Positions 20,492 through 29,375 of a stretch of DNA of 32,459 bases are shown one piece after another. Made by a program: the position numbers and the translations under genes. Numbering within the stretch: position 1 is the first letter of the stretch; every line of letters starts with the position of its first letter. A model generated the notes under the pieces. That model was given only the letters and a program-made list of their open reading frames with translations. It did not search any database and had not been told where the DNA came from. The DNA is from Chromatiales bacterium (GTDB lineage Bacteria; Pseudomonadota; Gammaproteobacteria; SZUA-152), in NCBI GenBank assembly GCA_026982475.1, contig JALSHB010000208.1, forward strand, positions 1 to 32,459, in the 5' to 3' direction.

Positions 20492-20796
20492 GTTCACCAC
20501 AGAGGCACGGAGACACAGAGAAACAAAGAATGGATTTCTCGCCAAGGCGCCAAGTACGCAGAGAAAAAAGAATCAGACCTGAATCCGTGAGTTCAGGGCG
20601 GATGAAGCGTGCAACGGCTTGATTCGTATCGCGTAATGAAAAATCGAGGAAATAGCGGGGACTATTACCGAGATTTTTCATAGTGCGAGACAGATCAATG
20701 CGTTGTGCGATTCGCCGTCATGAACTCACGGATTCAGGTCAGATTCTTTTGGTCTTTCTTTGTGCTCTCTGTGTCTCCGTGCCTCTGTGGTGAATG
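20492..20796. repeat. ACAGAG-type inverted repeat interrupted by other repeats (rnc-era gap)
   Basis: Arms at about 20492-20529 and 20753-20796 both read inward as TTCACCACAGAGGCACGGAG and stay near-identical for over 35 bases. The interior holds a fragment with AAGGCGCCAAG (20535-20569) and a 185-bp palindrome. This fills the 338-base gap between rnc and era; no gene is seen there. Confidence 0.88.
20566..20750. repeat. 185-bp near-perfect palindromic element nested in the rnc-era gap
   Basis: The two halves are imperfect reverse complements over almost the full length. The outer ends are AAAAGAATC and GATTCTTTT. Next comes CCTGAATCCGTGAGTTCA in one arm and its exact complement in the other. 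Closer to the centre, ATGAAAAATC pairs with GATTTTTCAT. The centre is near 20658. The right arm recurs upstream of galU at 7841-7879 with 37 of 39 matches, so the sequence is dispersed. There is no coding sequence. Confidence 0.88.
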
Positions 20797-20809
20797 GTTT
20801 TAGGTGTCG

Positions 20810-21487
20810 TTACGTCTCGTGACCGGCACTCAGGGCATCCAGTGCCTGCCGCGCCGCCGCCTGCTCGGCCTTGCGCCGGGTGTTTCCCACGCCCTGTGCG
20901 GGCTCGGGCAAACCATTGACGCTGCACTGTACTTCAAACTGTTGGTCATGGGCGGTGCCGTGTGTCGCCGTGACACGGTATTCCGGCAGGGGCCGGCGCC
21001 GCGCCTGCAGAAACTCCTGCAACTGGGTCTTTGGATCTTTCTGCACGCGGAGATGCTCGAAGCGATCACCGAGGCTGCGCAACACGAAGGCGCGCGCCGT
21101 GGCCATGTCGCTGTCGAGATAAATGGCACCGATGACCGCCTCCATGGCGTCGGCCAGAATGGAGTCGCGCCGAAAGCCGCCGCTTTTCAACTCGCCGGGG
21201 CCAAGCCGCAGATAGTCACCGAGCCGGTAGCCGCGCGCCATCTCCGCCAGGGTTTCCTTTTTCACCAGCGCGGCACGGAAACGGGTCAACACCCCTTCGG
21301 ATTCCTTGGGAAAGCGCGCGAACAACACCTCGGCAACCACAAAACCCAGAATGGCGTCACCGAGAAACTCCAGCCGCTCGTTGTTCGCCGAACCCTTGCT
21401 GCGATGGGTCAGCGCCTCTTCCAGCAGGCTGGCCGTCTTGAACTGGTAGCCAATCGTTGCGGCAAGTTCATCGATGCTGCGCCTCAA
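20810..21487 (-). CDS. rnc: Ribonuclease III
   Basis: Double-strand-specific endoribonuclease for rRNA and mRNA processing, 225 residues (E. coli 226). The signature [13 protein letters not shown] spans about 36-48, with Glu40 and Asp44 as metal ligands. [13 protein letters not shown] near residue 115 supplies the second acidic pair. The dsRNA-binding domain runs from about 152 ([12 protein letters not shown]) to 222. The start is TTG at 21487, overlapping the upstream stop as TTGA, with GAGG seven bases before it. The cluster downstream carries long hairpins that are potential RNase III substrates. Confidence 0.98.
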   Translation of the reverse strand: MRRSIDELAATIGYQFKTASLLEEALTHRSKGSANNERLEFLGDAILGFVVAEVLFARFPKESEGVLTRFRAALVKKETLAEMARGYRLGDYLRLGPGELKSGGFRRDSILADAMEAVIGAIYLDSDMATARAFVLRSLGDRFEHLRVQKDPKTQLQEFLQARRRPLPEYRVTATHGTAHDQQFEVQCSVNGLPEPAQGVGNTRRKAEQAAARQALDALSAGHET

Positions 21488-21858
21488 GGGTTGACCTCGA
21501 CCTCATCGACGAAGCTGACCACCATGTCCACGTTGCCAAAGGCCGGCGTGCGCACCTCGTACTCGATGGCGATGAGGGTGGTGTTGCGGTCCGGGTGTTC
21601 GATGAAGATATCCTCGGCTCGCACATTCTCGACGTCATCGATGTCAAAGCGCTTGAGCAGGGTCTTGCGGATCTCATTGTCGCTGAGCTTGCCGACCCCC
21701 TCCTCCGTGGCCAGATTCTGCAGATGACTGGAGACCTTGAAATGTTCCAGATAGACGGGAAACAGGCGAATGGCGAGAAGCGCAAAAAACACCACCAGGG
21801 CCACGATCAAGACCATGGTGATCCCGGTTACCCCCCGCTGCTGATGCAAACCCTTCAT
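21484..21858 (-). CDS. DUF4845-type single-pass membrane protein
   Basis: A 124-residue protein of unknown function. [15 protein letters not shown] is followed by one hydrophobic segment, [22 protein letters not shown] (about 16-37), then a soluble C-terminal domain. This matches the small proteins often found between lepB and rnc in gammaproteobacteria (DUF4845). The short basic start followed by [11 protein letters not shown] resembles type IV pilin-like leaders, but the usual GFTLIE motif is missing. The ATG at 21858 has GGAGG seven bases upstream; the 24-residue upstream extension overlaps lepB and is rejected. It overlaps rnc by 4 bases. Confidence 0.85.
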   Translation of the reverse strand: MKGLHQQRGVTGITMVLIVALVVFFALLAIRLFPVYLEHFKVSSHLQNLATEEGVGKLSDNEIRKTLLKRFDIDDVENVRAEDIFIEHPDRNTTLIAIEYEVRTPAFGNVDMVVSFVDEVEVNP

Positions 21859-21886
21859 CTCAAAGCCTCCAGGATAATAGTCATGT

Positions 21887-22717
21887 TTACTCGATATCGG
21901 CGCCAATGCGCGAAAAGTTGATGCCGCCATCCCAGCTCATCCAGATCATGAAGGCCTTGCCGACCAGGTTCTCCTCCGGCACATAACCCCAGTAGCGGCT
22001 GTCGTTGCTGTTGTCGCGGTTGTCGCCCATCATGAAATAGTGGCCCTCGGGAACGATGAACTCGCCCTCCACGGTGCCACGACTGGGGTCGATGAGAATC
22101 TTGTGCGTTACCTTGCCCAGTTTTTCGGTACGCACCTTGGCGCCGGTCATGGAGCTGCCCTGACCTTCGCCCACATAGGTTTCCCAGCCGCTCTGCGGTA
22201 CCGCCTCGCCATTGATGAACAGCTGTTTGTTGTAGTAGCCAATGCGGTCACCGGGCAGACCGACGACGCGCTTGATGTAGTCGATGGCGGGATTCTCGGG
22301 ATAACGAAACACCACCACGTCGCCGCGTTCGGGCTCCCCCACCTCGATGACCTTGGTGTCCAGCACCGGCAGGCGGATGCCGTAGGCGAACTTGTTGACG
22401 AGAATGAAATCGCCCACCAACAGGGTCGGCATCATCGAGCCGGAGGGGATGCGAAAGGGTTCCACCACGAAGGAGCGCAGCAGCAGGACGATGAGAATAA
22501 CCGGGAATAGCGAGCGCGCGTATTCCACCAGCACGGGTTCCTTGAGCAGCTTCTCACGCGCCTCGTCCAGCGATGCGCCATTGCTGACGGCCATGTCCTG
22601 TCCCAGCATCTCGGCGCTGGCGCGGCGCTTGGGCGCCCACAGCCAGGCATCCAGCGCCCAGATGATGCCGGTTACGAATGTCGCGGTGACCATGATGGCC
22701 GGGAAATCGAAATCCAT
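21887..22717 (-). CDS. lepB: Signal peptidase I
   Basis: Inner-membrane protease that removes signal peptides from exported proteins, 276 residues. Two hydrophobic segments, at about 7-27 and 68-82, flank a cytoplasmic loop. The catalytic serine is Ser94 in IPSGSMMPTL and the general base is Lys149 in DYIKRVVGLPGD. Box E appears as GDNRDNSNDSRYWG. The ATG at 22717 lies 20 bases after the lepA stop, so the two are likely cotranscribed. A longer upstream frame overlaps lepA and is rejected. Its substrates here would include the RseB and DegQ-type precursors. Confidence 0.97.
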   Translation of the reverse strand: MDFDFPAIMVTATFVTGIIWALDAWLWAPKRRASAEMLGQDMAVSNGASLDEAREKLLKEPVLVEYARSLFPVILIVLLLRSFVVEPFRIPSGSMMPTLLVGDFILVNKFAYGIRLPVLDTKVIEVGEPERGDVVVFRYPENPAIDYIKRVVGLPGDRIGYYNKQLFINGEAVPQSGWETYVGEGQGSSMTGAKVRTEKLGKVTHKILIDPSRGTVEGEFIVPEGHYFMMGDNRDNSNDSRYWGYVPEENLVGKAFMIWMSWDGGINFSRIGADIE

Positions 22718-22737
22718 GGATTGCTTACCTGCCTTGC

Positions 22738-24537
<1,800 letters not shown>

Positions 24538-24595
24538 TGTGATACGGCTGCCTGCTTGGGGCCGGGGGATCGCAGCCTCCCGGCAGATATTTTTT

Positions 24596-24672
24596 ATTCA
24601 CCACAGAGGCACAGAGGACACAGAGTGCAAGCAAAATATCCTCTGTTCACGCCGTGCCTCTGTGGTGAAAAT
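24596..24672. repeat. ACAGAG-type inverted repeat (lepA-degQ gap)
   Basis: The left arm at 24596-24625 reads ATTCACCACAGAGGCACAG and continues. The right arm at 24640-24672 is its near reverse complement, with a 14-base loop. It is the shortest and simplest of the three complete copies in the window, without nested sequence. It lies in the lepA leader. Confidence 0.87.
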
Positions 24673-24682
24673 GAAATTGCGC

Positions 24683-24707
24683 AAAAAAACGGGCACGCGA
24701 ATGCCCG
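24683..24707 (-). terminator. Second terminator downstream of degQ/mucD
   Basis: On the reverse strand CGGGCA, a TTCGCG loop and TGCCCG are followed by seven T residues. It lies about 100 bases after the protease stop, beyond another terminator. Confidence 0.92.
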
Positions 24708-24748
24708 CTGCGCATTGTAGTTCATCTGGTACACGGCCGAAACTGAAA

Positions 24749-24776
24749 CGCCCGCCCCACGCAAGCGGGACGGGCG
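24749..24776 (-). terminator. First terminator downstream of degQ/mucD
   Basis: A 12-pair stem with two mismatches, CGCCCGTCCCGC against GTGGGGCGGGCG, closes a TTGC loop on the reverse strand. TTTCAGTTT follows, a modest T tract. Confidence 0.8.
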
Positions 24777-24809
24777 CCAGCCTCACACGTGTGTGCGTCG
24801 TTGGCGGTA

Positions 24810-26252
24810 TCAGTCCTCGTCGATTTTCAGGGCGAGGAACACCGGACCACCGCGACGCTGAACCAGCATCGGCACCGACTTGCCCGCCGACAGACCCTTC
24901 ACCAGTTCGCGGAACTGCTTGGCGTCCGTGACCTCGACGTTGTTGATCATCAGGATCACGTCGCCACGCCGCACCCCGGCCTTGCGCGCCGGGCCGGCCT
25001 GTACCTGGTTCACCAGCACGCCCTTTTCGCTGATATCCAGTCGCTTGCGCTGCTCCGGGGTCAGGTCGGAGACGGTGATCTTGAGACGGCTGGCCTTGGC
25101 GCTCTTCGGCTCGCCGCCGGCCAGTTGCAGGTCGTCCTCGGACAGCTCACCCAGTTTCACGGACAGGGTCTTGACCTTGCCGTTGCGCAGGATCTCCACG
25201 CGCACCTTCTCGCCCACCGGGGTAATGCCCACCAGCGGCGGCAGGTCGGAAGAAAGAATGATCGCCTTGCCATTGAACTTGGTGATGACGTCGCCCACCT
25301 TCAAGCCGGCGGCCTCGGCCGGGCTGCCCGGCACCACCTTGGCCACCAGCGCGCCGCGCGGCTTGTCCATGCCGAAGGATTCGGCCAGCTCACGGGTCAC
25401 GTCCTGAATCAGCACACCCAGCCAGCCGCGCGTCACGTGGCCGCTGTCCTTGAGCTGCTTGACCACCTTCATCGCCATGTCGATGGGGATGGCGAAGGAC
25501 AGGCCCATGAAGCCGCCGGTGCGGCTGTAGATCTGCGAGTTGATACCCACCACCTCGCCGTCCAGGTTGAACAGCGGACCACCGGAATTGCCCGGATTGA
25601 TGGCCACGTCGGTCTGGATGAAGGGCACATAGTTCTCACGCGGCAGGGCGCGGCCCTTGGCACTGACGATGCCGGCGGTGGCGGAATGGTCGAAGCCGAA
25701 CGGGGTGCCGATGGCCAGCACCCATTCGCCCACCTTGAGCTTCTCGGAGCTGCCGATCTTCACCACTGGCAGATGATCCGCGTCGATCTTCAGCAGCGCG
25801 ACGTCACTGCGCTCGTCACTGCCGATCAGCTCGGCCACCAATTCGCGGCGGTCGCTCAGGCGCACGAGGATTTCCGTGGCGTCCTTGATGACATGGTGAT
25901 TGGTCAGCACATAGCCGTCAGAGGAAATGATAAAGCCCGACCCCAGGGACTTGGCGTCATACTGCTCGATACCGCCCCCCCCGCCCGGATCGCCAAAGAA
26001 GTGGCGAAACAGATCACCAAAGGGGCCTTCAGGGATTCCCTCGGGCAGGCCATGGGGCATGCGTGGAGCCTTCGGGCGCTTCAGCTTCTGAGTGGTGCTG
26101 ATGTTGACCACCGCGGCGCCGTGATCTTCCACCAACTCGGTAAAGTCGGGCAATGACGCGCGAGCCTGTGCCGCAAGGGAAAGCGTCAAAAGCATCGGTA
26201 GCGCCAGTACCGAGATCCACGAAAGCCGTCGCAGAGGTTGATGTAAAGACAT
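24810..26252 (-). CDS. mucD: DegP/DegQ-family periplasmic serine protease (MucD-like)
   Basis: HtrA protease and chaperone of the periplasm, 480 residues from the ATG at 26252, which has AGGAG five bases upstream. A signal peptide covers about 1-32, ending AQARA. The trypsin-like domain has catalytic His120 (TNHHVI), Asp150 (RSDVALLKID) and Ser223 (GNSGGPL). Two PDZ domains follow, about 255-350 and 370-475, the first starting at GWLGVLIQDVTRELA. It lies 45 bases after rseC, at the end of the rpoE operon, matching the algU-mucABCD order of Pseudomonas. That context suggests it degrades misfolded envelope proteins and dampens RpoE activity. DegQ is an equally valid name. Confidence 0.95.
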   Translation of the reverse strand: MSLHQPLRRLSWISVLALPMLLTLSLAAQARASLPDFTELVEDHGAAVVNISTTQKLKRPKAPRMPHGLPEGIPEGPFGDLFRHFFGDPGGGGGIEQYDAKSLGSGFIISSDGYVLTNHHVIKDATEILVRLSDRRELVAELIGSDERSDVALLKIDADHLPVVKIGSSEKLKVGEWVLAIGTPFGFDHSATAGIVSAKGRALPRENYVPFIQTDVAINPGNSGGPLFNLDGEVVGINSQIYSRTGGFMGLSFAIPIDMAMKVVKQLKDSGHVTRGWLGVLIQDVTRELAESFGMDKPRGALVAKVVPGSPAEAAGLKVGDVITKFNGKAIILSSDLPPLVGITPVGEKVRVEILRNGKVKTLSVKLGELSEDDLQLAGGEPKSAKASRLKITVSDLTPEQRKRLDISEKGVLVNQVQAGPARKAGVRRGDVILMINNVEVTDAKQFRELVKGLSAGKSVPMLVQRRGGPVFLALKIDED

Positions 26253-26297
26253 GCTTGCTCCTAATCGAGTCATGAGAGAGTCATCGATGAAATTGAT

Positions 26298-26771
26298 TCA
26301 AGGGGTATTGTAGAAGGAAACGACCGGCGTGGCATTGGCCAGAATCACTGGCTGATAGCGCTGATCGCCACGCGCATAGCGCCGTGCCCAGAGAAAGCCC
26401 AGCAGCAGCCCCACCAGGCTGAACAAGATGCTCAGGCCCTCGCCACTGTCCAGCAGCAACTGCCGCGCCAGCGCCTGACCGAGCACGCCAAACAGGAAAA
26501 AACTCAACAGCGGAACCAGATAGACCGCCAACGAGCCGCGCACCAGCGCCGACTCGTCGATGCCGATCAGCACCTGGTCACCCACCCGCACCGGGGCCTG
26601 CCTGGGATTGGCCACCTGCACCCGACTGCGCTTCTTGCCCAGCGCCTTGCCCAGCACCGCCGTGCCGCAGCCCTTGCGCACGGCGCACTGGCCACAGGCC
26701 GACTGACGCTGGGTCTCCACCCACACGCCCTGCGGACCCACGGCAACCACGAAGGCGGTTTCCTCAATCAT
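26298..26771 (-). CDS. rseC: RseC/MucC-family membrane regulator
   Basis: A 157-residue inner-membrane protein of the sigma-E operon. The N-terminal cytoplasmic part has the cysteines Cys26, Cys29 and Cys35 in SACGQCAVRKGCGT, a metal- or redox-type motif seen in the family. Two hydrophobic segments follow, about 74-100 and 108-130. The ATG at 26771 overlaps the rseB end by 8 bases. An upstream extension rich in Arg and Trp lies inside rseB and is rejected. RseC homologues positively modulate RpoE and have been linked to SoxR reduction and thiamine-precursor synthesis; its role here is inferred. Confidence 0.9.
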   Translation of the reverse strand: MIEETAFVVAVGPQGVWVETQRQSACGQCAVRKGCGTAVLGKALGKKRSRVQVANPRQAPVRVGDQVLIGIDESALVRGSLAVYLVPLLSFFLFGVLGQALARQLLLDSGEGLSILFSLVGLLLGFLWARRYARGDQRYQPVILANATPVVSFYNTP

Positions 26772-27744
26772 TGCCCGCTCCGGGGGTCTGTCGGCGCACC
26801 GACCTGGCCAGCATTTCCACCGTCGCCGCCGGCACCTCGCCCACCACCACGATCTGGTGATCATCCAGGGCCGTGCTGTAGACGTTCACCGCGCCGCGCT
26901 TGAAGGGGCCATTGAAGGGCGCCGGCTCGCCGTTCAGGGCCTCGATGTAGATGGAGACGCTGGCCAGGCCATCGGTGACCAGCAGGTGCTCGGCCAGATG
27001 CGAGCTGTCCGGCAGGAGATGGCGCTTTTGCGAGACCAGCTTGAACCCCGCCGGCATCTTGGTGACGCGCCAGGCCCTCGCCGCGGGCGGAATCTCCTCG
27101 ATCTCGCTGTTCTCTTCGTACCAGACGAAATCGTCGCCGGGGGTCGAGGGCTGCAACATCGCGGCTGGCACCTCATCGACAATGGAGATCTCCGCGAACA
27201 TGGCCTGTTCGAGGATTTCCTCCGATTCGCTCAGCAGAGCGGACTTCAGCAACAGGCCGCTGTCCTTGTCCAGCCACAGACGATAGCCATAGCGGAAGGC
27301 GTCGTTGGGCTGGATCAGCACACGCTGGGTGAAATGGCCCGCCACCCGATCCTCACCGTCCATCTGAAAGGTATACAGTGCCTGCAGGGCAGCGAAATCA
27401 TTGGCCACCAGTTTCGACAACCAGCCGCCCTTGCCCGAACGGCGCGTGCTCACGGTGACGGATTTGCTGTCGGGCAGATAACAGATGACGCGATCGTCGT
27501 TGCGGATCACCTCGCGCGCATAGCCGTTGAGGTTGACGATGCGCTCGATCTCGCCCTCCTCGGTGGCCTGATGCGCCAGACTCATGGACTGCACGTCGCC
27601 CCCCTGCATGAAGACCAGGGTGCCGTAGTAGTTCAGGTTCTGCAGCGCATCCTGCATGCGGCTGAGGGATTTGAGCAGATCATCCCCGGCCAGCGCGGCG
27701 CCAAAGGGGAGATAAAGAAAGAGAAGAAAAAGACCCCGCTTCAC
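26764..27744 (-). CDS. rseB: Sigma-E regulatory protein RseB/MucB
   Basis: Periplasmic protein that binds the anti-sigma factor RseA and protects it from proteolysis until mislocalised lipoprotein or LPS signals displace it. It has 326 residues with a signal peptide (MKRGLFLLFLYLPFGAALAG). The large N-terminal lipoprotein-carrier-like domain starts LSRMQDALQNLNYYGTLVFM. A C-terminal domain includes LVTDGLASVSIYIEAL. The start is GTG at 27744, overlapping the rseA stop as GTGA. It sits between rseA and rseC as in E. coli and Pseudomonas. Confidence 0.95.
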   Translation of the reverse strand: MKRGLFLLFLYLPFGAALAGDDLLKSLSRMQDALQNLNYYGTLVFMQGGDVQSMSLAHQATEEGEIERIVNLNGYAREVIRNDDRVICYLPDSKSVTVSTRRSGKGGWLSKLVANDFAALQALYTFQMDGEDRVAGHFTQRVLIQPNDAFRYGYRLWLDKDSGLLLKSALLSESEEILEQAMFAEISIVDEVPAAMLQPSTPGDDFVWYEENSEIEEIPPAARAWRVTKMPAGFKLVSQKRHLLPDSSHLAEHLLVTDGLASVSIYIEALNGEPAPFNGPFKRGAVNVYSTALDDHQIVVVGEVPAATVEMLARSVRRQTPGAGND

Positions 27745-28454
27745 TGTTGAACCGGTCTCTGCGGCACGCCGGGATAGGTGACGATGCGCGCATAGGGCAT
27801 CACGCCCTGAATATTGGAACGCGCCGCCTGCTGGCTGTGGTTGATGAGGTATTTGTGCAAACGGGGATCGATGCGCCGGGCGATCTCCGGGTGGGCGCGG
27901 AGCATCTCGGCGCGCGCCGCCAGCGAGGGGCCCGCGGCAGAGGTCGCCAGCGGCGCATTCGAGGACGCCAGCGTCGCGCCAAGAGGCGCCGACGGTTGCC
28001 TGGCGAGGCGTATGTATTCGGACGGCTCTGCCTTGCTTTCCGCCACCTGCTGATTGCGCGGCGCCATGGGATCCTCGTGATACAGCGACTCGACCCCCAT
28101 CACCGCAATGGCGGCCACGGACGCGGCCACGGCCAGACCGGCGAAGCGTTTGCTGAAGCTGGCGCGCGCCGGGGCATGATCGGTGGAATCGGTGGAAACA
28201 GATGGCTTGCGGGGAGGTGGTGGTGCGAGGATGGTCGGTTCGTCTTCAATGGCGGCCATGACGCGAGAGGCAAAGCGCGGGTCGATAGCCCCGGGCAGAT
28301 TGCCGTGCAGGGCGTCGCTTGCCAGGTGGAAGCGCTCCCAGCGCTCACGGGCATCGGCGTCATGGATCAAGGCGTCGATGGCATGCCGCTGCTGGGTATC
28401 GTCGAGTTCGCCGTCGATCAGGGATGACAGCCGTTCATCGGATAGATTGGTCAT
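27741..28454 (-). CDS. rseA: Anti-sigma-E factor RseA/MucA
   Basis: Membrane-spanning anti-sigma factor that holds RpoE at the inner membrane. It has 237 residues from the ATG at 28454, preferred over a GTG three codons upstream because of ribosome-site spacing. The cytoplasmic sigma-binding domain begins MTNLSDERLSSLIDGELDD and contains RWERFHLASDAL. A proline-rich linker follows, then a single transmembrane helix, FAGLAVAASVAAIAVMGVESLY (about 103-124). The periplasmic tail ends in RIVTYPGVPQRPVQQ. The C-terminus is not the VAA or YYF class that activates DegS, so the protease signal needs testing. It lies 80 bases after rpoE and overlaps rseB. Confidence 0.92.
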   Translation of the reverse strand: MTNLSDERLSSLIDGELDDTQQRHAIDALIHDADARERWERFHLASDALHGNLPGAIDPRFASRVMAAIEDEPTILAPPPPRKPSVSTDSTDHAPARASFSKRFAGLAVAASVAAIAVMGVESLYHEDPMAPRNQQVAESKAEPSEYIRLARQPSAPLGATLASSNAPLATSAAGPSLAARAEMLRAHPEIARRIDPRLHKYLINHSQQAARSNIQGVMPYARIVTYPGVPQRPVQQ

Positions 28455-28534
28455 TGCGTCCACCGCCTAGCTATGTGGTTTTCTTCCAAGCAACCCTTTC
28501 GGACACCGGATCGGCCATCAAAAAATAGTTGCTT

Positions 28535-29116
28535 TCACTGATTGCTCAGCAACGGCCTGAGCTTCTTGTCGATGGCCTCCCGGGCGCGAAATATCCGCGA
28601 CCTCACGGTACCCACCGGGCAATCCATGGCCTCTGCAATCTCTTCGTAACTCAGCCCTTCGAGTTCGCGCAGGGTAATCGCGGTGCGCAGATCGCCCGGC
28701 AACTGATCGATGGCGGAGTATACCGTGGATTCGACCTGATCCCGCATCAACAGGTGTTCCGGTGTTGCCTGTTCTCTGAGACCCGAGGCACCCTCGTATT
28801 GTTCCGCTTCCTGGGCATCGATATCGACATTCGGCATCCGCCGCCCCTGCGCCACCAGATAGTTCTTCGCCGTATTGATGGCGATACGGTACATCCAGGT
28901 ATAAAAGGCGCTGTCGCCACGAAAGCGCGGCAGGGCACGATAGGCCTTGATGAAGGCCTCCTGCGCCACGTCGTAGACCTCGCTCTGGTCTCGCACGTAA
29001 CGGGATATGACCTTGATAACCTTGTGCTGATACTTGCGCACCAACAGGTCGAAGGCTGATTTATCCCCACGCTGAACGCGCTCGACGAGCGCCTGGTCTA
29101 CATTCTTTTCGCCCAT
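28535..29116 (-). CDS. rpoE: RNA polymerase sigma factor RpoE/AlgU
   Basis: Extracytoplasmic-function sigma factor for envelope stress, 193 residues (E. coli 191). Region 2 carries LVRKYQHKVIKVISRYVRD and YDVAQEAFIKAYRALPRFRGDSAFYTWMYRIAINTAKNYL. Region 4 carries LRELEGLSYEEIAEAMDCPVGTVRSRIFRAREAI. The ATG at 29116 (MGEKNVDQALVERVQRG) matches the family start; the upstream extension has no family match. AAGGA lies about 11 bases before it. A sigma-E-type promoter is found just upstream, suggesting autoregulation, and rseA follows directly. Confidence 0.98.
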   Translation of the reverse strand: MGEKNVDQALVERVQRGDKSAFDLLVRKYQHKVIKVISRYVRDQSEVYDVAQEAFIKAYRALPRFRGDSAFYTWMYRIAINTAKNYLVAQGRRMPNVDIDAQEAEQYEGASGLREQATPEHLLMRDQVESTVYSAIDQLPGDLRTAITLRELEGLSYEEIAEAMDCPVGTVRSRIFRAREAIDKKLRPLLSNQ

Positions 29117-29171
29117 CCGGGCCAATCCTTTTATCAATGATGTCGAAAGGCAGGCCCGGCCCCTCACCCCG

Positions 29172-29198
29172 ATAGACCGTGGCCTGTTTGGATAGTTC
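29172..29198 (-). promoter_or_regulatory. rpoE: Sigma-E-type autoregulatory promoter of rpoE
   Basis: On the reverse strand GAACTA (29193-29198) is followed after 16 bases by TCTAT (29172-29176). This fits the RpoE/AlgU consensus GAACTT-N16-TCTGA closely. Transcription would start near 29165, about 50 bases before the rpoE ATG. Confidence 0.8.
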
Positions 29199-29218
29199 GC
29201 CGGGACCGGAAAATTTTA

Positions 29219-29274
29219 GGGTACCTCTCGATAACGGCTCGTGGTCTCTGCGCAAGCCGTTATTAGAGGTGCCC
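29219..29274. mobile_element. 56-bp MITE-like inverted repeat upstream of rpoE
   Basis: The ends are GGGTACCTCTC and AGAGGTGCCC in inverted orientation. The arms extend to ATAACGGCT and AGCCGTTAT, leaving a 15-base loop. The 4 bases on each side are TTTA (29215-29218 and 29275-29278), a possible target-site duplication. It is non-coding. IS5-type ends are a possible source, but I cannot confirm this. Confidence 0.7.
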
Positions 29275-29375
29275 TTTATTCCGGCCGCAAGAGGGCCTGC
29301 GACATGCGGGCCCATAATACGCCAAGACAGCGTAGAAATGTGGGCGATAATCAGGGAATCAAGTAAGCTGTGACG

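Noticed and set aside
20472-20681. N-terminal extension of Era
   Set aside because: The frame runs through palindromic repeat sequence. Homology begins at [15 protein letters not shown].
29279-29369. CATAAT and GATAAT boxes as nadB promoters
   Set aside because: No acceptable -35 box lies 16-18 bases upstream of either, so no nadB promoter is claimed.
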